In this document: positions 35,364-43,553 of the stretch, piece after piece
Layout: the number at the start of each line of letters is the position of its first letter
Position numbering within the stretch: position 1 is the stretch's first letter
NCBI RefSeq assembly: GCF_002160825.1
Contig: NZ_NFLI01000007.1
Span: 1-64,000, forward strand
Direction of reading: 5' to 3'
From: Lachnoclostridium sp. An131
GTDB lineage: Bacteria > Bacillota > Clostridia > Lachnospirales > Lachnospiraceae
Length of the DNA: 64,000 bases
The notes under the pieces: model-generated
Told to the model about the DNA's origin: nothing
The model's database searches: none
The model's input: the letters and a program-made list of their open reading frames with translations, nothing else
Program-made: the position numbers and the translations under genes

Positions 35364-35407
35364 CGGTATTCGTGAGATAAAGTGTTGATTTCGTAAAAAA
35401 TTCATCT

Positions 35408-35455
35408 AAAAACCAAGAAAATTAACTATAAAAACCAAGAAATTCATGATATAAT
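35408..35455 (+). promoter_or_regulatory. deoR-type promoter with 22-bp-spaced direct repeats
   Basis: AAAAACCAAGAAA occurs at 35408-35420 and again at 35430-35442, 22 bp apart (two helical turns). A perfect TATAAT is at 35450-35455. There is no good -35, and the second repeat covers that position. Direct repeats suit DeoR-family operators, so autoregulation is likely. Confidence 0.65.
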
Positions 35456-35573
35456 CAAGTATAAAGAGTACTGCTTCCGGCAGATAAGCGGTCTGCAGAT
35501 TCTGGACAGATGGGAAGCAGCCGGGGATCTGGGAACGGGCAGCAGAGGGAACACAGAACGGGAGGAAAGAAAT

Positions 35574-36341
35574 ATGCTGGCTATCGAGAGAAAGAATGAA
35601 ATTCTGGCAATTCTGCAGAAGGAGCAGAGAGTTCTGGTTTCTGAGCTGAGCAAGCGGTATGAGGTGACGGACGAGACAATCCGCAGGGATCTGGAAAAGC
35701 TGGAGAAGGAGGGCTTCGTAAAGAGGACCTATGGGGGAGCGGTGCTGAACAAGCGGAAGGATCTTGACATGCCCCTTCGAATCCGCGAGAGGACAAACCG
35801 GGGAGAGAAGCAGATTATCGCGGGACTGGTGAGAGAGCTGATAGAGGAAGGCGATCGGATTATGCTGGACGCGTCCTCCACCTCCCTTATGATCGCGAAG
35901 GAGCTGAAAAGCATGGATAAGCTCATCGTTATCACGAATTCGGTGGAGGTTCTGATAGAGCTGGCCGGACACGATGGAATTCAGGTCATTTCCACAGGAG
36001 GGAATCTGAACGAAACCTCCCTTTCGCTGGTGGGGAACGCGGCGCAGAAGGTGCTGAACGGATATCACGTGGACAAGGCAGTGTTTTCCTGCAAAGGAAT
36101 TGATATAAAGGAAGGAATCACAGATTCCAACGAATTGGACAGCGATATTAAAAATGTCATGTACGCCTGCGCGGATACGGCGATCCTGGCTGTGGACAGC
36201 AGCAAATTTGACAGGGTGTCCTTTGTCAAGACCATGCGCCTGAAGCAGGGCGATATTCTGGTGACCGATCGAAGGCCGTCGGAGGACTGGCAGATGTACC
36301 TTGAGGATCTGGGCGTGCGTCTGGTATCGCCGAAGGAATAG
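35574..36341 (+). CDS. DeoR/GlpR family transcriptional regulator
   Basis: A 255-residue protein with the DeoR N-terminal helix-turn-helix (MLAIERKNEILAILQKEQRV, then VSELSKRYEVTDETIRRDLE) and the DeoRC sensor domain (IMLDASSTSLMIAKELK, AVDSSKFDRVSFVK), which binds a phosphorylated sugar. It probably controls its own operon (with the downstream kinase) and possibly the isomerase operon upstream. The start follows GGGAGGAAAG. The inducer is likely the phosphate ester made by the kinase, an inference from the family. Confidence 0.93.
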   Translation: MLAIERKNEILAILQKEQRVLVSELSKRYEVTDETIRRDLEKLEKEGFVKRTYGGAVLNKRKDLDMPLRIRERTNRGEKQIIAGLVRELIEEGDRIMLDASSTSLMIAKELKSMDKLIVITNSVEVLIELAGHDGIQVISTGGNLNETSLSLVGNAAQKVLNGYHVDKAVFSCKGIDIKEGITDSNELDSDIKNVMYACADTAILAVDSSKFDRVSFVKTMRLKQGDILVTDRRPSEDWQMYLEDLGVRLVSPKE

Positions 36342-36411
36342 GAAGGATGATTAAGGGTTTATAGGTATCCCTTGAATAACCTAAATAATGATGCAAGGGG
36401 AAGGAATCAAT

Positions 36412-37833
36412 ATGGGAGAGACTGTTTACAACCTGGCGTTTGATTTTGGCGCGTCCAGCGGGCGCATGGTGCTCTGTAAGCTGGAGGATGGGAAGCTGGA
36501 GCTGGAGGAGCTTCACCGTTTTCCGAATCCTGAGGTAAGAATTGGGGGACACATTTACTGGGATCTGTTCCGTCTTTATTATGAGATGAAGCAGGGGCTG
36601 AAAAAGGCCGCGGCCAAAAAAGTGCCGATTCAAAGTCTGGCTGTGGATACCTGGGGAGTAGATTATGGCCTGTTTGACAAGGACGGAAATCTGATTGGAA
36701 CCCCGGTGAATTACAGAGATTCCAGGACGGACGGCGTCATTGATGAGATTGCGGAGGTGATTCCGCTGGAGGAGCTTTACAACCGGACTGGAATCGAGTT
36801 TATGTATTTTAATACGATTTTCCAGCTGTGGGCGGAGAAGAAGATGCGTCCGGTCATTCTGGACAATGCAAAACGCCTGCTGTTTATGCCAGAGCTTTTC
36901 GGGTATTTTCTGACTGGAATCATGTATACAGAATATACCTTTGCCAGCACATCCCAGCTTCTGGACGCCAGAAAGCGGGAATGGGACTATGAGCTGATTG
37001 AAAGGCTGGGGCTGAATAAGGAGATGTTCGGAGACATCGTGATGCCGGGCACGATTATCGGCGATCTGCTTCCGGAGGTGGAAGAGGAGACAGGACTGCA
37101 TGGCGTCAAGGTGATTGCGGTGGGAAGCCACGATACAGCCTCCGCTGTGGCGGGAGCGCCTCTGGAATCGGACGACGCAGCCTTCTTAAGCTGCGGCACC
37201 TGGTCTCTGCTTGGCATGGTGCTGGACGAGCCGATCCTGAACGAAGCCTCTTATAAATACAATTATACCAACGAGGGAAGCATCGATGGAAAGATACAGT
37301 TCCTGAAAAATATCAACGGCCTGTGGATTATGCAGAATCTGCGCCGCAACTGGTGTGAGTTCGAAAAAGAGGTATCCTTCCCGGATATCATCCGCGAGGC
37401 GCGCGCGGCGAAGAGAAAGGATTTCACGATCAAGGTTAAGGATCCGAGATTTACGGCTCCCCTGAATATGATGAAGGAGATCGTGGCATACTGCCAGGAG
37501 ACCGGGCAGGGCACGCCAGAAGGCCTCGGAGAGATGGCGATGGCGATCTACAACGGCCTGACCGACGAATACCGCAAATCGATTCAGTACATGGAAGAGA
37601 TCACCGGAAAGACGGTTTCCTGCATCAATATGGTGGGCGGCGGCATCCAGGATGAGCTGCTCTGTGAGCTGACCGCAAAGGCTACCGGAAAGCGGGTAAT
37701 GGCAGGTCCCACGGAGGGTTCTGTTCTTGGAAACAGCATTGTGCAGCTTGTGGCTATGGGGGCGGTCGAGAGCGTGCAGGCAGGACGTGAAATCATTCGG
37801 AACTCCTTTGACGTAAAGGTTTATGAGCCGTAG
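36412..37833 (+). CDS. rhaB: rhamnulokinase-type FGGY kinase
   Basis: A 473-residue FGGY kinase with the RhaB pattern: AFDFGASSGRMVLCKLEDG at the start, SLAVDTWGVDYGLFD, INGLWIMQNLRRNW and VGGGIQDELLCELTAKATGK. It would phosphorylate the C1 hydroxyl of a ketose such as L-rhamnulose, but with no rhamnose isomerase or aldolase nearby the true substrate may be the product of the isomerase-family enzyme encoded upstream. The start at 36412 follows GGGGAAGGA by 6 bases; the in-frame ATG at 36388 precedes that site. It shares a transcript with deoR (70-base gap). Confidence 0.88.
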   Translation: MGETVYNLAFDFGASSGRMVLCKLEDGKLELEELHRFPNPEVRIGGHIYWDLFRLYYEMKQGLKKAAAKKVPIQSLAVDTWGVDYGLFDKDGNLIGTPVNYRDSRTDGVIDEIAEVIPLEELYNRTGIEFMYFNTIFQLWAEKKMRPVILDNAKRLLFMPELFGYFLTGIMYTEYTFASTSQLLDARKREWDYELIERLGLNKEMFGDIVMPGTIIGDLLPEVEEETGLHGVKVIAVGSHDTASAVAGAPLESDDAAFLSCGTWSLLGMVLDEPILNEASYKYNYTNEGSIDGKIQFLKNINGLWIMQNLRRNWCEFEKEVSFPDIIREARAAKRKDFTIKVKDPRFTAPLNMMKEIVAYCQETGQGTPEGLGEMAMAIYNGLTDEYRKSIQYMEEITGKTVSCINMVGGGIQDELLCELTAKATGKRVMAGPTEGSVLGNSIVQLVAMGAVESVQAGREIIRNSFDVKVYEP

Positions 37834-38542
37834 CATGAATGACAGAAAAAAAGAATTCCGTTCTGGAATTGTGGACGGAATCCCGATTGCGCTGGGGTAT
37901 CTGGCTGTATCGTTTACGTTTGGAATTATGGCTGGAGACGCAGGGCTTACAATTGCGCAGGCTGTGCTCCTGTCTCTGACGAATCTGACAAGCGCAGGGC
38001 AGTTTGCGGGGCTTGGCGTGATACAGGCAGGCGCCTCTCTTGCGGAGATGGCGTTGACGCAGCTGATTATCAATCTGCGGTACTGCCTGATGTCCTGCTC
38101 CCTGTCGCAGAAGCTGCCGCGGACCATGCCGTTTTTCCACCGGTTTTTTATGGCCTATGGCGTGACCGATGAGATTTTTGGCGTTTCGGTCTGCCGGGAG
38201 GGCAATTTAAGCCCCTGGTACAGCTATGGGCTTATGAGCGCAGCGGTGCCCGGCTGGACGATTGGAACTCTGCTGGGGGCCGTCTCCGGAAGCCTGCTTC
38301 CCCAGAGACTCTTAAGCGCCCTGAGCGTGGCCCTTTATGGAATGTTTCTGGCCGTGATTCTGCCGCCGGCCCGCAAAAACAAGGTGCTGATGGGGATTAT
38401 CCTGGTATCGATGGCTGCCAGCCTTTTCTTTGCGAAGCTGCCGGTCTTAAGGGAGATTTCCTCCGGGTTTAAAATTATTATCCTGACTGTCCTGATCGCG
38501 GGAGGCGCGGCTTTCCTGTTTCCGGTAAAGGAGGAAAGTTAA
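37823..38542 (+). CDS. azlC: AzlC family branched-chain amino acid exporter subunit
   Basis: A 239-residue membrane protein with the AzlC pattern (GIPIALGYLAVSFTFGIMAG, then NLTSAGQFAG and INLRYCLMS) and about seven helices. With AzlD it forms a branched-chain amino acid (and azaleucine) exporter. The start at 37823 overlaps the end of rhaB; an in-frame ATG at 37835 just after the rhaB stop is an alternative. It is followed after one base by azlD. Confidence 0.93.
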   Translation: MSRSMNDRKKEFRSGIVDGIPIALGYLAVSFTFGIMAGDAGLTIAQAVLLSLTNLTSAGQFAGLGVIQAGASLAEMALTQLIINLRYCLMSCSLSQKLPRTMPFFHRFFMAYGVTDEIFGVSVCREGNLSPWYSYGLMSAAVPGWTIGTLLGAVSGSLLPQRLLSALSVALYGMFLAVILPPARKNKVLMGIILVSMAASLFFAKLPVLREISSGFKIIILTVLIAGGAAFLFPVKEES

Positions 38543-38543
38543 T

Positions 38544-38861
38544 ATGTACAGCGTTTACGTCTATATTTTGGTCATGGCAGTGGTGACCTATTTGATCCGG
38601 ATGATTCCGCTTGCACTCCTGAAAAAGGAAATTACAAATACATGGGTGAAATCGTTCCTGTACTATGTGCCCTATGTGACGCTGGCAGTCATGACCTTTC
38701 CTGCGATTTTGGAAGCTACAGGCTCACTGATTTCAGGAGCGGCTGCGTTTGCAGTGGCGGTTTTTATGGCTTACCGCGGGCAGAGCCTGATCAAGGTGGC
38801 GGCTGCGGCCTGCGCCGCAGTTTTTGTGCTGGAGCTGTTCCTGGTTCGCCCTGCCTTTTGA
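38544..38861 (+). CDS. azlD: AzlD family branched-chain amino acid exporter subunit
   Basis: A 105-residue membrane protein with about four helices (VYVYILVMAVVTYLIRMIPL at the start). The size and position after azlC fit AzlD, the small partner of the exporter. I see no terminator before the convergent histidine-kinase gene 58 bases on. Confidence 0.92.
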   Translation: MYSVYVYILVMAVVTYLIRMIPLALLKKEITNTWVKSFLYYVPYVTLAVMTFPAILEATGSLISGAAAFAVAVFMAYRGQSLIKVAAAACAAVFVLELFLVRPAF

Positions 38862-38919
38862 TATTTTCTATGCCGGAGCATGGGGAAAGCAATGTCTGCA
38901 GAAGCTTTTGCGGAGGCAT

Positions 38920-40338
38920 TTATGGCGTCTGTGAGCAGAGAGGCAGAGAGATTTTTATGCGGCGGCAGGCATCGCCCTGGAGTTCGAATTCAAGCTGGCC
39001 GTGATGGGCCTCCACGATCTGCTTTACGATACGCAGTCCCATGACATGAGGCGCAGGGTGAGAGGAGGTCTCCATCTGCCCGGAACCCTTGTGGGAAGAG
39101 GAGACCGGCCGGTACAGCGCCTTTATCACGGTCAGCGGAATTCCACGCCCGGTATCGGAAAAGCAAAGCTCGGCCATGTCGTTCTTAAGGAAGGCGTCAA
39201 TCTGGATCCGGCACCCTTTCGGGTTGTGCCGGATACTGTTGCCTGTCAGGTTGCGGAAGGCTCTCTGGAGAAGATCAGCGTCCCCGCTTACGGCGGCGCC
39301 CTCCATCTCAGGAGAGAGATGGAGCTCCAGCTGGAACTGATCCGGCAGGCCGTTATTGATGTGCCAGGCAGCCAGACTTCGGATCAGAGCGGCAGGGGAG
39401 CAGGGCGCAAGCCGCAGGGGATAGGAATCGTATTCCAGCTTTGACGTAAGGTTCAGATCTGCGATCAGGTTGCGAATCTGCAGGCTGTTCTCCCGGATGG
39501 AGGCAGCCTCTTTTTTTCCTGTTTCATCCAGAGAGGAATTTTGCTCCAGGCTGTCCGCATGCCCCATAATGAGGGAGAGGGGCGTGCGGATATCATGCGA
39601 TACGCCTGAGATCCATTCTGTACGGGCGTTGTCCCGCTTATCCAGGGCAAGCTTCTGGCGGTAAAGCAGGATCGAGACGTCGTTGAGCTTTCGGGCCAGG
39701 GTCGCGGTCATTCCGCGTTCCGGCAGATTCAGGGGCTTTTGCAGATGGAGATTTTCAATTCCTCCAGCAACAGATTTCAGGGCCTTGTAAAGGCGGACGC
39801 CAAAGAAAAGAGAAAGAAAAAAGACCATCAGCAGGTTGCAAAGAAGGTAGGCTCCCAGGTAGGAGGGAAGCGCCTTCAGAGTAGAAAGATTGATTTCCAC
39901 GTCATATTTTGCAATAGAATCCTTAGGCTTTGCCACAACAAAAAGGCCATCCGGACGGGTCCAGACCTTCACCGGATAGTCCTTCAGATACCAGCGCGTC
40001 ATAGAGGCAATGTCAGTGAGGGAATAAGAAAGAGGAATGTCTTCCGGCAGATTCCGGCTCCAGACCACGTTTCCCTGCTGGTCGATCATCATGGCAAAGG
40101 CGTAGCTGTCGTCTATTTTCCGGGCGGCGTCTTCGGACAGCGTATAGCCATCCTCGCCCAGAGTCAGAGCTTCAGCCAGACGCTCGGTGCGCCAGTTGTA
40201 ATAGTAGGGATCGGCCTTATGCATGTTTTCCCGCACGACATAGACGAAAAAGAAGATGATATTGACTGCGAGCACGAGACATACGGTCAAGACAGCTGTG
40301 ACAATGTAGCGGCGGCAGATTTTCAGCAAATCCTTCAT
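38920..40338 (-). CDS. OmpR-system sensor histidine kinase
   Basis: A 472-residue kinase with two membrane helices (about 12-33 and 158-180) around an outside sensor of about 120 residues. A HisKA domain follows with phospho-acceptor in WISGVSHDIRTPLSLIMGH, then a HATPase with N-box region FRNLTGNSIRHNPKG and G-box SDTGRGIP. It is translationally coupled to the response-regulator gene upstream (ATGA overlap). The ligand is unknown. Kinases of this size often watch cell-envelope stress, and an antimicrobial-type ABC exporter lies about 6 kb away, but no link is shown. Confidence 0.92.
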   Translation of the reverse strand: MKDLLKICRRYIVTAVLTVCLVLAVNIIFFFVYVVRENMHKADPYYYNWRTERLAEALTLGEDGYTLSEDAARKIDDSYAFAMMIDQQGNVVWSRNLPEDIPLSYSLTDIASMTRWYLKDYPVKVWTRPDGLFVVAKPKDSIAKYDVEINLSTLKALPSYLGAYLLCNLLMVFFLSLFFGVRLYKALKSVAGGIENLHLQKPLNLPERGMTATLARKLNDVSILLYRQKLALDKRDNARTEWISGVSHDIRTPLSLIMGHADSLEQNSSLDETGKKEAASIRENSLQIRNLIADLNLTSKLEYDSYPLRLAPCSPAALIRSLAAWHINNGLPDQFQLELHLSPEMEGAAVSGDADLLQRAFRNLTGNSIRHNPKGCRIQIDAFLKNDMAELCFSDTGRGIPLTVIKALYRPVSSSHKGSGQMETSSHPAPHVMGLRIVKQIVEAHHGQLEFELQGDACRRIKISLPLCSQTP

Positions 40339-41054
40339 GATTTCTCCTCCTGTGCCAGCCGGTAGCCGATGCCCCGGGCAGTGAGAAGCCAGCGGGGATG
40401 AGAAGGATCTTCCTCGATCTTTTCCCGGAGTCTTCGGATGTGAACCATCAGGGTATTTTCATAGGTATAGTAGCCGTCACCCCAGACTGCGTCGCAGAGC
40501 GCGTCAAAGGTGACGATTTTTCCACGGTTTTCCCAGAGCTTTTTTAGAATCAGAAGCTCTTTGGCAGTCAGGGAGACCTCTCCCTCCGGACTGTGGACAG
40601 TTCCCTGCTCGAAGTATACGATCCGGTTTCCGAGAACCAGCCCGGATTCCTGTTCTTTGGATCCGGAGCCGTTCAGATAGGTCCTGCGTATGATGGCTGC
40701 AAGCCGGAGGGTCAGCTCCTTAGGAAGAAAGGGCTTTGTCAGATAGTCGTCTGCGCCGAGGCCAAGTCCGAGAAGGCGGTCGTTGTCCTGATCTCTGGCG
40801 GAAAGGAACAGGATAGGGATGTCTGTATCCGCACGAAATTCCTGAAACAGAGAAAAGCCGTCTCCGTCAGGAAGCATGACGTCCAGAACGATGAGATCCG
40901 GGGCTTCGGATGAAAACGCTTTTCGAGCTTCCCTGCAGCTTGCAGCTGTACGGAGAGCCTGATAGCCTTCTTTTTTCAGAATGGAACAAAGCATGTCGAG
41001 CAGCTGTATATTATCATCTATGATCAGAATTCTGCATTCATATATATGGTTCAT
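40335..41054 (-). CDS. OmpR/PhoB family response regulator
   Basis: A 239-residue response regulator. The receiver domain (about 8-122) has acidic pocket IIDDN, phospho-acceptor in LIVLDVMLPDGDG and lysine in DDYLTKPF. The winged helix (about 145-237) has VSLTAKELLILKKLWENRGK and MVHIRRLREKIEEDP. The start at 41054 follows CAGGAA; a longer in-frame start at 41126 would add 24 poorly conserved residues. It is the partner of the histidine kinase encoded just downstream. Confidence 0.93.
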   Translation of the reverse strand: MNHIYECRILIIDDNIQLLDMLCSILKKEGYQALRTAASCREARKAFSSEAPDLIVLDVMLPDGDGFSLFQEFRADTDIPILFLSARDQDNDRLLGLGLGADDYLTKPFLPKELTLRLAAIIRRTYLNGSGSKEQESGLVLGNRIVYFEQGTVHSPEGEVSLTAKELLILKKLWENRGKIVTFDALCDAVWGDGYYTYENTLMVHIRRLREKIEEDPSHPRWLLTARGIGYRLAQEEKS

Positions 41055-41198
41055 AATTTCATTTCCTGCCTTTCTGCCTTCTGCGGGGCCTGATTTGAGT
41101 ATAAACGAAATCTCCGGCAATTTCATTGATTTTTCGAAAAATTAAGGAAAAAGTAAGGCGAAGGAAAAGAGCAGGAAACAGGTGAATTCTTTCCCTGA

Positions 41199-41210
41199 AT
41201 CTGTTATAAT
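41199..41210 (+). promoter_or_regulatory. pepD promoter, extended -10
   Basis: A perfect TATAAT at 41205-41210 is preceded by TGT (extended -10). No clear -35 is visible. Confidence 0.55.
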
Positions 41211-41241
41211 AGAAAAAATGAATGCAGAAAGGAATGACAGC

Positions 41242-42702
41242 ATGATGGAGTACCAGATTACAGGCTATCAGCCTGAAAAATTATTTCATTTTTTTGAGGA
41301 GATCAGCGCGATTCCGAGAGGCTCAGGCAGCGAGAAGGGGATCAGCGATTATCTTGTGAGCTTTGCAAAAGAAAGAGGCCTCTGGGTGCATCAGGATGAG
41401 GCATGGAATGTGATTATCAAGAAGGCCGGAAGCCCGGGAGCTGAGGACCGGGAGCCGGTGATGCTGCAGGGACATCTCGACATGGTGTGCGAAAAGCTGG
41501 CAGGCGTAGAGCATGATTTTACAAAGGACGGCCTGAAGCTGGTTGTGAAGGATGGCGTGCTCACTGCGGACGGAACGACGCTCGGAGCTGATAACGGCGT
41601 CGCTGTGGCGCTGATGCTGATGGTTTTGGACGATGAGGAGCTTGTGCATCCTCCGGTGGAGTGCGTCTTTACCACAGAGGAAGAGGTGGGATTAAACGGA
41701 GCTGTGGCGCTGGACAAGTCTCTCCTTAAGGCCCGGACCATGATCAACATGGATTCCGAGGAGGAAGGCATCGGAACGGTAAGCTGCGCGGGCGGTCTGC
41801 GAATTGAGTGTACAAGACCGGTGAAAAGAGAAGCGGCAGAGGGAACGCTGATTCGGATCGAGATCACCGGACTGAAGGGCGGCCACTCCGGCATGGATAT
41901 CGACAAGGAGCGGCAGAATGCAAACCGCCTTATGGCGAGAGTGATCTGGCAGCTGATGAAGAACACAGACGGAAGGCTGGTGGATTTCACCGGCGGAAAT
42001 AAGGATAACGCCATTCCGAGAGAGTGCCATGCTTCCATGATTTACGCAAATCCGGAAGAGGCGGGAAAGGCAGAGAAGCTGGCATGCGCTCTGGCAGATA
42101 CGCTGGCGGCAGAGATTACTCCTTATGAGAAGAATTTCGTGTGCAAGGTAGAAAAAGAAGAAGGAAAGAGCGCGGCAGCCATCCCGGCAGAGGACGCCAG
42201 GGCCTACGTGACGGCCATGTATCTGGCTCCCAATGGCGTTCAGAGCCGGAACATGCACATGGACGGCTTTGTAGTCACATCCGTCAATATGGGCGTGGTA
42301 CGGGCAGAAGAGGAGCGTCTGGTAATTATTTTCTCTCCGCGTTCCTCCGTGGCATCCCTTCAGGAGGAGATGAAAGCGCGTCTGGGACTTCTGGCGGAGA
42401 CCTTCGGCTTTGCCTGCTCTTACAGCGGAGAGTATCCGGGCTGGAGCTATCAGGAGGATTCCAGGATACGGGAAGTATTCAAGGAGAGCTATCACGAGCT
42501 GTTCGGTGCAGAGATGAAGATGGAAGCGATTCATGCCGGACTGGAGTGCGGACTCTTTTCTGACGCGATGCCCGGACTGGACGCGATCGCGGTGGGACCG
42601 ACGCTGTACCATGTGCATACGCCGGAAGAGAACCTTCCGCTTGACTCCTTTGAACGATTCTATAAGCTGCTGAAGGATGTTCTGAGAAGGCTGGCAGAGT
42701 AA
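41242..42702 (+). CDS. pepD: aminoacyl-histidine dipeptidase PepD (M20C)
   Basis: A 486-residue M20 metallopeptidase with the zinc-site motifs in order: QGHLDMVCEK, LGADNGVAVALML and FTTEEEVGLNGA. A dimerisation domain is inserted in the middle (about 200-400), and a late GLECGLFSDAMPGLDAIAVG carries the last ligand region. It cleaves dipeptides such as carnosine in the cytosol. The start at 41242 has AAAGGA 8 bases upstream. The single gene is followed by a terminator, and it neighbours the OPT oligopeptide transporter operon on the other strand, a possible functional link in peptide use. Confidence 0.93.
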   Translation: MMEYQITGYQPEKLFHFFEEISAIPRGSGSEKGISDYLVSFAKERGLWVHQDEAWNVIIKKAGSPGAEDREPVMLQGHLDMVCEKLAGVEHDFTKDGLKLVVKDGVLTADGTTLGADNGVAVALMLMVLDDEELVHPPVECVFTTEEEVGLNGAVALDKSLLKARTMINMDSEEEGIGTVSCAGGLRIECTRPVKREAAEGTLIRIEITGLKGGHSGMDIDKERQNANRLMARVIWQLMKNTDGRLVDFTGGNKDNAIPRECHASMIYANPEEAGKAEKLACALADTLAAEITPYEKNFVCKVEKEEGKSAAAIPAEDARAYVTAMYLAPNGVQSRNMHMDGFVVTSVNMGVVRAEEERLVIIFSPRSSVASLQEEMKARLGLLAETFGFACSYSGEYPGWSYQEDSRIREVFKESYHELFGAEMKMEAIHAGLECGLFSDAMPGLDAIAVGPTLYHVHTPEENLPLDSFERFYKLLKDVLRRLAE

Positions 42703-42751
42703 TTCCTGCCCCATACTGTTCACAGAACTTTTCAAAGCTTTCAAAAAATGT

Positions 42752-42795
42752 AAAGGCGGTGTATCGGAGGCATATTGCCCTGGCACACCGCCTTT
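42752..42795 (+). terminator. pepD terminator
   Basis: AAAGGCGGTGT (42752-42762) pairs with ACACCGCCTTT (42785-42795). Confidence 0.75.
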
Positions 42796-42813
42796 GTTCA
42801 GCGATACAAACAC

Positions 42814-42851
42814 AAAAAAGAGGATGCCCATGCATTGGACCATCCTCTTTT
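42814..42851 (-). terminator. terminator of the OPT/PqqD operon
   Basis: AAAAGAGGATG (to 42826) pairs with CATCCTCTTTT (42841-42851). Read on the minus strand it ends in six Ts. It overlaps the stop codon of the last gene. Confidence 0.8.
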
Positions 42852-43206
42852 ATTTTCGGTACCGGTAAAGTATTTTCCCGTTTTCCTTTTCTTCCGTGAT
42901 GAGCTTTTGTTTCACCATATAAGGAAGAATGGAATCCAGAAATGCTTTTGGATCTGTCACCGCAATCTGTTCGCTGGTGAAAGGGAGCTTGGCGGTGAGA
43001 TGATGTACCACAGGCTCCAGCTCGGCGCGGGACATGGGGCCGTTTTTGCGTAGGGCCCTGCGGACCTTTGACACTCCTTTGGAGGAGAGCAGGTTGGACA
43101 GATCCTGATTCTGCCGCATGGACCGCCACAACCCCCATCCATAGATGAGAGCTGTGGCAGCCGCGAACAGAAGAACGTACGGGATATAGTGAAGTATCAG
43201 GTTCAT
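42850..43206 (-). CDS. small membrane protein with C-terminal helical domain, unknown
   Basis: A 118-residue protein with one N-terminal membrane helix (about 5-27, LHYIPYVLLFAAATALIYGW) and a cytoplasmic remainder (about 40-118) that looks like a small winged helix (VSKVRRALRKNGPMSRAELE, then SILPYMVKQKLITEEKENGK). I do not recognise a named family. It overlaps the PqqD-like gene by 4 bases and is the last gene of the OPT operon, so it is probably a working partner of these proteins. Confidence 0.75.
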   Translation of the reverse strand: MNLILHYIPYVLLFAAATALIYGWGLWRSMRQNQDLSNLLSSKGVSKVRRALRKNGPMSRAELEPVVHHLTAKLPFTSEQIAVTDPKAFLDSILPYMVKQKLITEEKENGKILYRYRK

Positions 43207-43550
43207 TTTTCTCCTTTCCAGCGGATCAGATGGTTGTCGCGAAGAATCTCCAGAAATTTGATAAGCCTGGAGAGTGATTTTTCCATGTTCGGAAATCTGG
43301 CATCCAGCTCTTTGGAAAGCTGGTGCACGTCTTTGTTGTCGTCGATGGCCAGCCAGACAAAGCTGCCATAGTCATCTAACTGAATATCGCTGACCCTGGG
43401 GCGGTGAAAAAATTTCTGTGCGATACGGTGATAGAAGCCTTTCCATTCAATGAAAACGGTCACTTTACCGTTATCGCCAGTCTGATATTCAATATCCGGG
43501 TTTTTTATCGGTACAAAATCCAGATAATTCCGTTGGTTCTTGTCTTTCAT
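43203..43550 (-). CDS. PqqD-like (RRE-fold) protein
   Basis: A 115-residue protein. Its C-terminal part (YGSFVWLAIDDNKDVHQLSK, then ARFPNMEKSLSRLIKFLEIL and DNHLI) follows the PqqD pattern, the fold that serves as peptide-recognition element in many RiPP pathways. The N-terminus (about 1-50) is an extra strand-rich part with NYLDFVPIKNPDIEYQ. No radical SAM or other maturase is nearby, so a classic RiPP pathway is not shown. It lies 3 bases after the OPT transporter gene and overlaps the following gene, implying co-function with the transporter. Confidence 0.7.
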   Translation of the reverse strand: MKDKNQRNYLDFVPIKNPDIEYQTGDNGKVTVFIEWKGFYHRIAQKFFHRPRVSDIQLDDYGSFVWLAIDDNKDVHQLSKELDARFPNMEKSLSRLIKFLEILRDNHLIRWKGEK

Positions 43551-43553
43551 GCT

